DNA from: an uncultured Pseudomonadota bacterium
GTDB lineage: Bacteria > Myxococcota > UBA796
NCBI GenBank assembly: GCA_913040875.1
Contig: CAJWHX010000210.1
Coordinates: forward strand, 1-6,309
Reading direction: 5' to 3'
Length of the DNA stretch: 6,309 bases
Shown here: positions 1 to 5,484 of the stretch, one piece after another
Position numbering within the stretch: the stretch's first letter is position 1
How the letters are laid out: each line of letters opens with the position of its first letter
Position numbers and translations under genes: made by a program
Notes under the pieces: generated by a model
The model's input: only the letters and a program-made list of their open reading frames with translations
What the model was told of the DNA's origin: nothing
The model's database searches: none

Positions 1-193
1 AAAGAAGTCCAGTCGTGGAATGTACAACTCCGAAGACACTCGTGCCCTACACTTTGGCATCGGTGACCGTGGATGTGCCAACAGTATTGAAGTTCGTTGG
101 CCCAATGGGGAAACCTACACCTTGGATATGGATACTGTAACTGAAGAGTCGTATGTGAGGGTTGGGTATCCGGATGTGGTTGAGGGACTGTGA
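1..193 (+). CDS. C-terminal end of an ASPIC/UnbV-domain protein (partial)
   Basis: Reading from base 2 there is an open frame of 63 codons ending in TGA at 191-193; the start lies outside the window. The translation contains RALHFGIGDRG, then SIEVRWPNGE. This matches the typical ASPIC/UnbV signature (Arg-x-Leu-His-Phe-Gly-Leu-Gly followed by Val-x-Trp-Pro-x-Gly). That domain (CRTAC1/UnbV type) normally closes secreted proteins built from FG-GAP/VCBS beta-propeller repeats, so the missing upstream part is probably a propeller and a signal peptide; this is inference. About 20 residues follow the motif and end in VVEGL, so the domain seems intact at its C-terminus. The next gene starts 173 bases downstream on the same strand. 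Its exact role is unknown; extracellular adhesion or a surface location is the usual expectation. Confidence 0.8.
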   Translation, partial: KKSSRGMYNSEDTRALHFGIGDRGCANSIEVRWPNGETYTLDMDTVTEESYVRVGYPDVVEGL

Positions 194-245
194 TAAGACT
201 TTGTCCTGAATCAATCTGACATTTTCTCGTGGATTCGAGGTGCAA

Positions 246-365
246 ATTTCCGGAAATAGATAAGAAGTTACAGTCGAATGATGCACCCCGACAACAGATA
301 CAAGTTCAGTGCAGCATCACCATGACCGATTATGGTCATATTAATTACACAGAAGTAGGTCCTAC
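246..365 (+). promoter_or_regulatory. Leader of the 166-aa lipoprotein gene with three palindromes
   Basis: The 173 bases between the ASPIC gene and the lipoprotein start hold no gene. Three exact inverted repeats are visible: ATTTCCGGAAAT at 246-257; ATGACC (322-327) paired with GGTCAT (334-339) around a 6-base loop; and GTAGGTCCTAC at 355-365, one base before the start codon at 367. The loop of the second repeat, GATTAT (328-333), resembles a -10 element, and a poor -35 match (TTCAGT, 305-310) lies 17 bases upstream. The third covers the only purine-rich stretch that could act as a ribosome binding site. These could be an operator and a translational hairpin, but short palindromes also occur by chance, so no regulator is named. 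Confidence 0.3.
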
Positions 366-366
366 C

Positions 367-867
367 ATGAAATCATATCCCCTTCACGCCCTATGCCTTT
401 TGTTCGCCTGTTCGAGACAACAAACGGAACAAGTCGCCGCTAAGGTTGAAGGAGAAGCTGAGCAAGCAACTGAGGTGGAATACAACCTTCCTGGTATATG
501 GGCCGAAGCGACTTTGATAGAACACTTTACTCAAGCCATTTGTAACGAGGATATGGAAGAAGTGATGGAGAACGCTCCAAAAGCGTCGACGAAGGTTGTA
601 AACGATACCATTCTTCTAACGTATCCCAATGCTCACTTCCGGTGTGACCAAGCTGTTCAGGGCTATGTTAAGCGGACCGACAACGGATACTCCGTTTTGA
701 TTCAACCCACTGAGATGAACCCTTTTATGGTTGCAAAATGTGATTGTGGGTATACCCTTGAAGCCAAACTCCCCAATATCAAGCCCAACGACGTGAGAGT
801 GTTTCACAGAGGAGACAATCACGGTGGAGAAGCGATAATTCGCGAGATTACAGTTGAATCGAAGTAG
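367..867 (+). CDS. Putative lipoprotein of unknown function, 166 aa
   Basis: The function is not recognised. The N-terminus, MKSYPLHALCLLFAC, is a short lipoprotein signal with a lysine, a hydrophobic core and a lipobox-like LFAC, so Cys15 is the probable lipidated residue (Phe at -2 is unusual). A Gln/Glu/Ala-rich linker (about residues 18-38) precedes a globular part with Cys59, Cys93, Cys125 and Cys127. The pattern CDCGYTLEAKLPNIKPNDVRVF (residues 125-146) has the alternating hydrophobic look of a small beta-sandwich, a weak hint only. The frame stays open upstream to a GTG at 229 and includes an ATG at 322. ATG 367 was chosen because it places the signal peptide at the very N-terminus. 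The ribosome binding site is weak (AGTAGG about 6 bases upstream) and lies in a palindrome. The product would sit in the inner or outer membrane facing the periplasm or exterior. It is probably transcribed alone, since no + strand gene follows for 400 bases. Confidence 0.72.
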   Translation: MKSYPLHALCLLFACSRQQTEQVAAKVEGEAEQATEVEYNLPGIWAEATLIEHFTQAICNEDMEEVMENAPKASTKVVNDTILLTYPNAHFRCDQAVQGYVKRTDNGYSVLIQPTEMNPFMVAKCDCGYTLEAKLPNIKPNDVRVFHRGDNHGGEAIIREITVESK

Positions 868-920
868 TATGGACACATTAGTTTCATGAGTTCAACTCTT
901 TTAAAGCATGATTGTCAATC

Positions 921-937
921 AAACCCACATCGGGTTT
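921..937 (+). terminator. Weak hairpin after the 166-aa lipoprotein gene
   Basis: AAACCC (921-926) and GGGTTT (932-937) form a perfect 6-bp stem around a 5-base loop, 53 bases after the lipoprotein stop. The downstream bases are CTTGATGG rather than a real T tract, so at best it is a weak intrinsic terminator. On the opposite strand the stem would be followed by GATTGAC, also not T-rich. It adjoins the recognisable end of the decayed gene at 941. Confidence 0.25.
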
Positions 938-940
938 CTT

Positions 941-1042
941 GATGGAGATACCCATCCCCAATATCAACACAGAAATTGACACTCTGGATACGAATTCCAG
1001 TTCCGATTGAAGATTACCTTCCATCGGCTCTGAATCAAAGGA
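941..1042 (-). pseudogene. Remnant of a second copy of the 186-aa lipoprotein gene
   Basis: On the minus strand this stretch aligns by eye with 4804-4906, inside the intact gene at 4739-5299. About four of five bases are identical over roughly 103 positions. It corresponds to residues 132-165 of the intact protein: SFDSE at 1041-1027 is still readable in frame. One base is then lost next to the SELE codons, and the rest is readable only in the shifted frame, as RIQS.NFC.DIGDG. The first ~131 codons, signal peptide, start codon and ribosome binding site are missing: the next bases (from 1043) match sequence upstream of the intact gene instead. An internal deletion of about 405 bases therefore joined the 3' part directly to the promoter side. 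The end of the gene (residues 166-186) is not clearly recognisable to the left of 941. No functional product is expected. Confidence 0.8.
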
Positions 1043-1130
1043 AATAGTTGTTCAATGGTTTCATGACAAAACTACACAAAATTCTATTCCCAACGATGAG
1101 AATACTCGGAATCCAATGCAATAAAAACAA
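1043..1130 (-). repeat. Degenerate copy of the lipoprotein promoter region (copy A)
   Basis: Bases 1043-1064 are identical over 22 positions to 5312-5333, and the similarity continues with substitutions through CAACGATGAGAA (1090-1101) to about 1119-1130. This is the region just upstream of the intact 186-aa lipoprotein gene, in the same orientation. The extended -10 of the intact copy (TGGTATGAT read on the minus strand) is disrupted here. From about 1131 to the beta-helix gene at 1268 the sequence is A-rich and shows only a possible promoter. Confidence 0.75.
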
Positions 1131-1203
1131 AAGGATCTAGGCCGAAATCGCGAAACAAAGCGAAAAAAGTTCCATAGATTATGGTTGATTGTGAATCTGT
1201 ATA

Positions 1204-1233
1204 TTCATATCCCAAATCGAATATTTATATGCT
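1204..1233 (+). promoter_or_regulatory. Possible promoter of the beta-helix gene
   Basis: TTCATA (1204-1209) and TATGCT (1228-1233) are separated by 18 bases, with four of six matches each to sigma-70-type -35 and -10 boxes, in a markedly AT-rich stretch. A transcript would start near 1240, which would favour the ATG at 1268 over the in-frame ATGs at 1181 and 1229. AT-rich DNA produces such matches easily, so this is a weak call. Confidence 0.22.
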
Positions 1234-1267
1234 AAACTTTTTTGAACCCTTTCTTAAAAGACCACAT

Positions 1268-2734
1268 ATGAAAAGCAACGCCCAACAGATTGTTGAACAA
1301 GACAGAGATCCACTACAAAGTGAGGAGAGACTCCACCAGTTCGGTTCAAATACAGTTCGTCAAAATCAACTCCCCTCCGCACAGCCCGGCAAACAGAGTC
1401 CTGACCGATTGCCTGAGGGTGAGTTCAACCACTGGGAGGGCACTTTCCAACAAGAACAGGACCACTCTAATCATGGAGAGGTTCAACAGCGTTCAGGTTC
1501 TTTGTCCAAGTCCCAAAAGAAAAAGAAGAATGGTGGTGTTCGACTCATTTTGAAAGGGGCGCCTGTAAGTGCACCACAGGTTTCCAGTCTCTCTGAAATC
1601 CACAACTGGTTGATGGACAATCAAGCAGCACTTAGAACATGGGAAGGTAAAATTGTCGTCGAGTTTTCAGGCGTGGTTTCACAACGAGAGCAAGTGATTT
1701 GGGCTTATTATCACCCGAAGCAAAAGTTGATTTTAAAAGGTAAGTCTAATGCGGTAGTGTCAGGCTTCGATCGACATCCCAACGGTAAAAAGAAACTTCG
1801 GACCGCAACTCCTGGGTATTTTCTGGCCTATCGACCCATAATTGATCAACAAATGGCTGTCATGGATGCCGACAACAAACCCATACAAAATACTATCCAA
1901 CCAGCCAATGCCAACTTCCTGATGAAAAACCTCACAATTGAAGGGTTTGTCTCTGGAGGTGTTGAAATGAACGCTCGCCAAGGTACCCTTCCAAACTCTG
2001 CTGATGCCTATAAGAATTCATTCGGAGAGGAAACAAAACATGGTGATGGAGGACTCAGTGCCTTCATGAAGAAAGCCACGTTTAAAAACAACCACTTCAG
2101 GCAAATGGGGACCAAATACTACAAAAAGGGTAACGAGAGATACAACACAGATAAAGCCAATGACCCCGAAGCATACATGCATGCAGGTTATGGAGGCATT
2201 ATGGCTAGAGGGTTGTCAGGCTCAAAAATGATCAACAATCAGTTTACCGAATTGATCAATAGAAAGAGCAATAAAACAAATGAAACACCTGTGAAAGATA
2301 AAGAAACAGGTACAGTCGGTCCAGCCAATACAAAAGTAGAGTGGGAACGATTGGTTCATGGAATTTATTTAAGAGACAACAGTTCAAACAACAACATCCG
2401 TACAAACGACTTTGAAAACATTTCAGGTGCTCCCGTCAAGTTTACCAACATGGCACACAATAACAAGGTCAGAAAAAACGCATCTGACAACACTGGCGTC
2501 AATGCCTTCGTGCTTGAACACTTCAATCCAAAATCCGATCGAAAAGAACAAAACAGCAATGGGTATCGAGGACAAGGAAACAATGTGCGTATCGACAAAG
2601 CTCGTGACAACAAGAAACTAATCCAAGGGAACACCATCGGTACAAGGTTTAATAGTGACAAACGAATGGATTTATTTAAAGAAAAGGAAGTGGGAAAAGG
2701 TAAGAAGTCTAAGAAAAAGAACAAATCATCATAG
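1268..2734 (+). CDS. Predicted right-handed beta-helix protein without signal peptide, 488 aa
   Basis: This looks like a pectate-lyase-like parallel beta-helix protein; no exact family is recognised. Numbered from ATG 1268, residues 1-80 are polar and Gln/Glu/Arg-rich, followed by SKSQKKKKNGG (80-90). From about 126 to 461 there are recurrent short beta-strand rungs rich in Asn and Gly, such as LILKGKSNAVVSGF, FLMKNLTIEGF, ATFKNNHFRQMG, GIMARGLSGSKMINNQF, GIYLRDNSSNNNI and KLIQGNTIGTRF, the usual pattern of such helices. Long Lys/Asn/Thr-rich insertions interrupt the rungs, and the C-terminus is very basic (KGKKSKKKNKSS). No signal peptide or membrane segment is present, so a surface role would need a non-classical route; a cytoplasmic or injected protein is equally possible. 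Alternative in-frame ATGs are at 1181 (517 aa) and 1229; none of the three has a good ribosome binding site. The 3' end abuts the convergent glycosidase gene. Catalytic residues cannot be assigned by eye. Confidence 0.75.
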   Translation: MKSNAQQIVEQDRDPLQSEERLHQFGSNTVRQNQLPSAQPGKQSPDRLPEGEFNHWEGTFQQEQDHSNHGEVQQRSGSLSKSQKKKKNGGVRLILKGAPVSAPQVSSLSEIHNWLMDNQAALRTWEGKIVVEFSGVVSQREQVIWAYYHPKQKLILKGKSNAVVSGFDRHPNGKKKLRTATPGYFLAYRPIIDQQMAVMDADNKPIQNTIQPANANFLMKNLTIEGFVSGGVEMNARQGTLPNSADAYKNSFGEETKHGDGGLSAFMKKATFKNNHFRQMGTKYYKKGNERYNTDKANDPEAYMHAGYGGIMARGLSGSKMINNQFTELINRKSNKTNETPVKDKETGTVGPANTKVEWERLVHGIYLRDNSSNNNIRTNDFENISGAPVKFTNMAHNNKVRKNASDNTGVNAFVLEHFNPKSDRKEQNSNGYRGQGNNVRIDKARDNKKLIQGNTIGTRFNSDKRMDLFKEKEVGKGKKSKKKNKSS

Positions 2735-2735
2735 G

Positions 2736-4604
2736 TCAATCCTTGCGGTTGAACGGTAAGAACAGTACAAACAGTAATGGTGACAGACCTATCCCTGCAC
2801 AACCCGTAACTTTCGAATCAGTGTCTTCAACATCGACGCATGAACCATCTTCACAATCATCGCAGATCTCGGTAAACAGGTTCCCATCTTTACACCCCTG
2901 CGCAGTATTTCCATCACAATACTGTTCATTTTCAACACCTATACATTCAGGGTCCACACACGTATTTAGAGTGACCGAACACAATCGGTCAATGGTTGTA
3001 CAATCAAACTCTTCGTACACCCCATCATTACAGGATGCCAACTGACTGGCATTTAAACACTCATGATATGTACCTTCACAATCAATGGTTTCAGAACTGG
3101 GTTCAGAACTGGGTTCAGACTCATTGTCAACCGTACCATCGCAGTCATCATCTACACCATTCTCTGGGATTTCTGGAATGGGGGGACAATCTTCACTGCA
3201 ATTAAAACAGTCCTCCTCAGCTTCACAGGTAGCATTCCCGCACCATTCACCAACTCGAGTTAACCGAATCGCATCGGCGACAATATGCTGACTTGAAGGA
3301 GTGTTACTATTTCCAGTATCATAAACAGCGATGTGCTGACGTCCTCCTTCAGAAAACTCGTACGTTCCTAAAGTAGTCCAACCATTGCCTTGTGATTGAT
3401 CAATCGTTGGTTCGTAAATCACCTCATCTGCAAGAATCTGATAGCCAGTCTCTTGATGAATTGCGTAGGCGGGAGTTGCATACCATTCGACCAAATACTC
3501 CCCTGCCTCTTCGAGATTCAACTGCCACCAAGCCCAGTTCGCTGGTGTGCTTTGAGTGTATGCATTCGTCCAATGCAAAGAACCATCGTAACCTGAACTC
3601 TCCGTTCTCCAGTATTGCGATGGACCAAAGAGTTGAAAGCAACTGGAACTGTCATCAATAATCCCGCCCTCTCTAGCAATCAACTCACAAGGTGGTTGAT
3701 TATTACAATGTCCTGGACGTTGTGGCATTCCTGATGATGTCCCCGCAAATACTCCCAAATGATTGGCTACACTACGGTAAGTCTCATTTGGAGAATTCAT
3801 ATACCCATCAGTGTCCGACCACAACTGAGTAGACCCACCACCATCAATGTTCAATGCAAAATAAGAACCGAGTAACCCCATCGTCTCTGCAAGTTCAGAA
3901 CCATACATACCAGAATTATTGGAGCTTCTTCCATCCACTGCAACCAAGTACAGTGTATTTTTATCTTGCGATAGTCCCACAGCCGAACGAGGATGACGTG
4001 TGCGCATATCCGTCCGATCTGGAAAGCACGTGGAGTCTGTTGGAGAGGTACAAGTATAGACCTGTCCTTCAATAACCAAACTGGGAAATCCACTAATTAA
4101 CGCAATCGCTCCATCTGGTGCTGTTGGTGGGACTGTCGTCGGCTCCCAGCCACCCAGCGTGGGAAAACCCTGAGGATTTTGTTTGACCCATTTTGTGTAG
4201 GTGTATTCGGTCCAATCGTGCCCGAATGCAACCCATCCAAAATCATGGTAATACCATTCATTGCTGTAGTTACTGTGCAATCCTGTATTGATTAGTGGCC
4301 ATGGAACGCCATTACCGATAGCATCACCATATACACGGGTTGGAGAACTCCTATAGAAGTCGGCATTGATTGCGACCTGCACTCCCTGGTCTTGTCCCCA
4401 TGACCGCACCGTTTGACTTGAATCACCAATCGTCGTGGCATCCAAATGAATACCATTTGAGCACAAATCAATTTCAGCAACCGTTACATCAGTATTGGGA
4501 GATGAAGCCCTATAGTATTTGATGACAACACCTGGATAAAGGGTGTCCTGATCTTCCAAAGTTAAATTGACAGCCAGTGAGATTTGCACCAAGAAGTAAA
4601 GCAT
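2736..4604 (-). CDS. Anchored NAGPA-domain (DUF2233) phosphodiester glycosidase-like protein, 622 aa
   Basis: Residues 1-12 (MLYFLVQISLAV) look like a short signal peptide, though without a basic residue. Residues about 25-288 form a NAGPA/DUF2233 domain: INADFY (79-84), RHPRSAVGL (203-211), LYLVAVDGR (218-226), SGMYGSELAETMGLLGS (231-247) and LNIDGGGSTQL (251-261) match the family's conserved blocks. In animals this domain is the 'uncovering enzyme' that removes GlcNAc from a phosphodiester; bacterial members probably cleave sugar-phosphate diesters, with unknown substrates. Residues about 313-450 resemble the golvesin/xanthan-lyase C-terminal beta-sandwich (DDSS..F...YW, WWQLNLEEAGEYLVEW, HIVADAIRLTR). 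A Cys motif (455-473), MopE-type NGVDDDCDGTVD (482-493), a SEPS linker and a Cys-rich segment (509-590) follow. The end, GCAGIGLSPLLFVLFLPFNRKD split as Gly-Cys, hydrophobic segment and Arg-Lys-Asp, resembles MYXO-CTERM, suggesting processing and surface anchoring. It lies 134 bases downstream of the 186-aa lipoprotein gene and may share its transcript. No good ribosome binding site precedes the ATG. Confidence 0.85.
   Translation of the reverse strand: MLYFLVQISLAVNLTLEDQDTLYPGVVIKYYRASSPNTDVTVAEIDLCSNGIHLDATTIGDSSQTVRSWGQDQGVQVAINADFYRSSPTRVYGDAIGNGVPWPLINTGLHSNYSNEWYYHDFGWVAFGHDWTEYTYTKWVKQNPQGFPTLGGWEPTTVPPTAPDGAIALISGFPSLVIEGQVYTCTSPTDSTCFPDRTDMRTRHPRSAVGLSQDKNTLYLVAVDGRSSNNSGMYGSELAETMGLLGSYFALNIDGGGSTQLWSDTDGYMNSPNETYRSVANHLGVFAGTSSGMPQRPGHCNNQPPCELIAREGGIIDDSSSCFQLFGPSQYWRTESSGYDGSLHWTNAYTQSTPANWAWWQLNLEEAGEYLVEWYATPAYAIHQETGYQILADEVIYEPTIDQSQGNGWTTLGTYEFSEGGRQHIAVYDTGNSNTPSSQHIVADAIRLTRVGEWCGNATCEAEEDCFNCSEDCPPIPEIPENGVDDDCDGTVDNESEPSSEPSSETIDCEGTYHECLNASQLASCNDGVYEEFDCTTIDRLCSVTLNTCVDPECIGVENEQYCDGNTAQGCKDGNLFTEICDDCEDGSCVDVEDTDSKVTGCAGIGLSPLLFVLFLPFNRKD
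3090..3119 (-). repeat. 12-bp tandem repeat encoding the SEPS linker
   Basis: The unit TTCAGAACTGGG occurs at 3090-3101 and 3102-3113, followed by a partial third unit (TTCAGA). It lies inside the glycosidase gene and encodes Ser-Glu-Pro-Ser steps (residues about 496-504) between the MopE-like motif and the Cys-rich region. Since 12 bases are four codons, gain or loss of units would only lengthen or shorten a flexible linker. Confidence 0.7.
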
Positions 4605-4738
4605 CGTAAAACCAAATTTCGAATGAAAGAGTGTTTGGTGAATACAGACTACAATTTTCGGTAAGGTTTAATGCCTAATGCCAATAATTCGTCACAATCA
4701 AAAACACTTCCATCTCTCAATCAAAAAATGGTACATCA
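4605..4738 (-). other. Spacer between the 186-aa lipoprotein and glycosidase genes
   Basis: These 134 bases lie between two genes on the same strand. No convincing promoter, RNA gene or ribosome binding site was found on the minus strand. TTGGCA, a good -35 match, occurs near 4679-4684 on that strand, but has no matching -10 at 17-18 bases. An AATGCCT/AATGCCA doublet at 4670-4683 is the only repeat. Co-transcription with the lipoprotein gene or a separate weak promoter are both possible. Confidence 0.4.
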
Positions 4739-4746
4739 TCACCCAT
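4723..4746 (-). terminator. Possible weak terminator overlapping the lipoprotein stop
   Basis: On the minus strand ATGGGT, which runs into the TGA stop, can pair with ACCAT (five pairs, one bulged G) around a loop of about 8 bases, and this is followed by six T residues. The stem is short, so termination would be partial. If active it would reduce read-through from the lipoprotein gene into the glycosidase gene. Confidence 0.3.
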
Positions 4747-5299
4747 GGAACCAACCAATACTCGCCGTTCCAAGATAGTCAGAAACATTAAAGCAATTTT
4801 CATGATGGAGATCTCCATCCCCAATATCTGCACAGAAATCGGCACTCTGAATACGAACTTCAAGTTCCGATGGAAAGTTATCCTCAATCTGTTCAGAATC
4901 AAAGGATGGCGTTACTGTAAGCGTCAACGTACCATTGGCAGGTAAAAATGTATCCTCGACAATGGTTTCCAATTCTGGATCGAATACATCACCACACAAC
5001 ATATGAGTAAGGTCCTGTCCTCGATTGACTTTGACTACGTAGTCAGTCTGGGACTCTAAGTCGACCTCAATGATTTGTACCTCTCCTGTAGAGTGAGCCA
5101 ACTCGGCAAGTGCCCTTCCTGTGATTTCCAAGGACATAGAATCATCCTCATTGTGATCGTAAAAGACAAAGTCTTCGCAACCACTTGCACCGAGCAACTC
5201 ATCTTCTAGAATGAATGTCTGTTGAATCACCAGTGCAGTGTCTGTCTCCTTCTCACCACAAGCGATGAAGCCAAATAAAATGGGAATCATTGTCAGCAT
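4739..5299 (-). CDS. Putative lipoprotein of unknown function, 186 aa
   Basis: The function is not recognised. The N-terminus MLTMIPILFGFIAC is a hydrophobic signal ending in an IAC lipobox, giving Cys14 as the likely lipidated residue; the usual basic residue is missing and Phe sits at -3, so the call is good but not perfect. The mature part is acidic, with Cys41, Cys102, Cys156 and Cys169 and several alternating hydrophobic stretches (VQIIEVDLES, LTLTVTPSF, ELEVRIQSADFC) that suggest a beta-rich, disulfide-bonded extracytoplasmic domain. The start is well supported: AGGAG at 5310-5306 lies 6 bases before the ATG, and an extended -10 (TGGTATGAT) is about 40 bases upstream. A deleted, frameshifted copy lies at 941-1042. 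The glycosidase gene follows 134 bases downstream on the same strand, and the EamA transporter gene diverges upstream. Confidence 0.78.
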   Translation of the reverse strand: MLTMIPILFGFIACGEKETDTALVIQQTFILEDELLGASGCEDFVFYDHNEDDSMSLEITGRALAELAHSTGEVQIIEVDLESQTDYVVKVNRGQDLTHMLCGDVFDPELETIVEDTFLPANGTLTLTVTPSFDSEQIEDNFPSELEVRIQSADFCADIGDGDLHHENCFNVSDYLGTASIGWFHG

Positions 5300-5305
5300 A
5301 AATCT

Positions 5306-5310
5306 CTCCT
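5306..5310 (-). promoter_or_regulatory. Ribosome binding site of the 186-aa lipoprotein gene
   Basis: AGGAG on the minus strand, followed by AGATTT spacing to the ATG at 5299. It is the best such site for this gene and fixes the start. The decayed copy at 941-1130 lacks it, because it fell within the deletion. Confidence 0.8.
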
Positions 5311-5311
5311 G

Positions 5312-5400
5312 AATAGTTGTTCAATGGTTTCATTACAAAAATCATACCAAATTATTTACACAACGATGAGAAGGCTCGAAATTGAATGCCATCAAAATAA
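5312..5400 (-). repeat. Promoter-side repeat, intact copy B
   Basis: This is the counterpart of 1043-1130, in the same orientation, with 22 identical bases at 5312-5333 and a second well-conserved block, CAACGATGAG at 5361-5370. Together with 4804-4906 it shows that the lipoprotein gene and its upstream sequence were duplicated as one unit. Similarity fades near 5390-5400, before the transporter leader. Confidence 0.75.
5341..5349 (-). promoter_or_regulatory. Extended -10 promoter of the 186-aa lipoprotein gene
   Basis: Read on the minus strand, TGG followed by TATGAT makes an extended -10 element (five of six matches to TATAAT). No good -35 box lies 17 bases upstream, as is common for extended -10 promoters. 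A transcript would have a leader of roughly 35 bases with the AGGAG site near its end. Confidence 0.45.
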
Positions 5401-5453
5401 ATCCCAACAAGACGCCAAAGAAACAATTCGGTCTGTGACACAAACGCGATAGG

Positions 5454-5473
5454 GGTACAGTAAGCATTGTACC
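5454..5473 (+). promoter_or_regulatory. Inverted repeat next to the transporter's ribosome binding site
   Basis: GGTACA (5454-5459) and TGTACC (5468-5473) form a perfect 6-bp inverted repeat with an 8-base spacer. It ends two bases before GGAGGG (5476-5481). The 20-bp dyad has the size of a dimeric repressor operator, and as RNA it could form a hairpin beside the ribosome binding site. No regulator gene lies in the window to match it. Confidence 0.4.
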
Positions 5474-5475
5474 AC

Positions 5476-5481
5476 GGAGGG
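5476..5481 (+). promoter_or_regulatory. Ribosome binding site of the EamA transporter gene
   Basis: GGAGGG lies three bases before the ATG at 5485, an acceptable though slightly short spacing. It selects this start over the in-frame ATG at 5509, which has no such site. Confidence 0.7.
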
Positions 5482-5484
5482 TGG

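Noticed and set aside
229..366. Upstream extension of the 166-aa lipoprotein frame (GTG 229 or ATG 322)
   Set aside because: Either start would bury the lipoprotein signal inside the protein, and the region is rich in palindromes like a leader.
1148..1168. TCGC/GCGA stem with adjacent A or T run
   Set aside because: The stem has only four pairs, and the A run would lie on the wrong side for a + strand terminator; too weak to call.
868..1180. Possible tRNA or small RNA in the gap
   Set aside because: No cloverleaf or other known RNA pattern was seen; the similarity to the lipoprotein locus explains much of it.
2736..2752. Small hairpin TCAATCC-TTGC-GGTTGA between the convergent genes
   Set aside because: It needs a bulged base and has no T run on either strand, so it is not supported as a bidirectional terminator.
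2365..2802. 145-codon open frame on the minus strand
   Set aside because: It runs antisense to the end of the beta-helix gene and overlaps the end of the glycosidase gene; its Leu/Phe/Ser-rich content follows from the Lys-rich sense strand.
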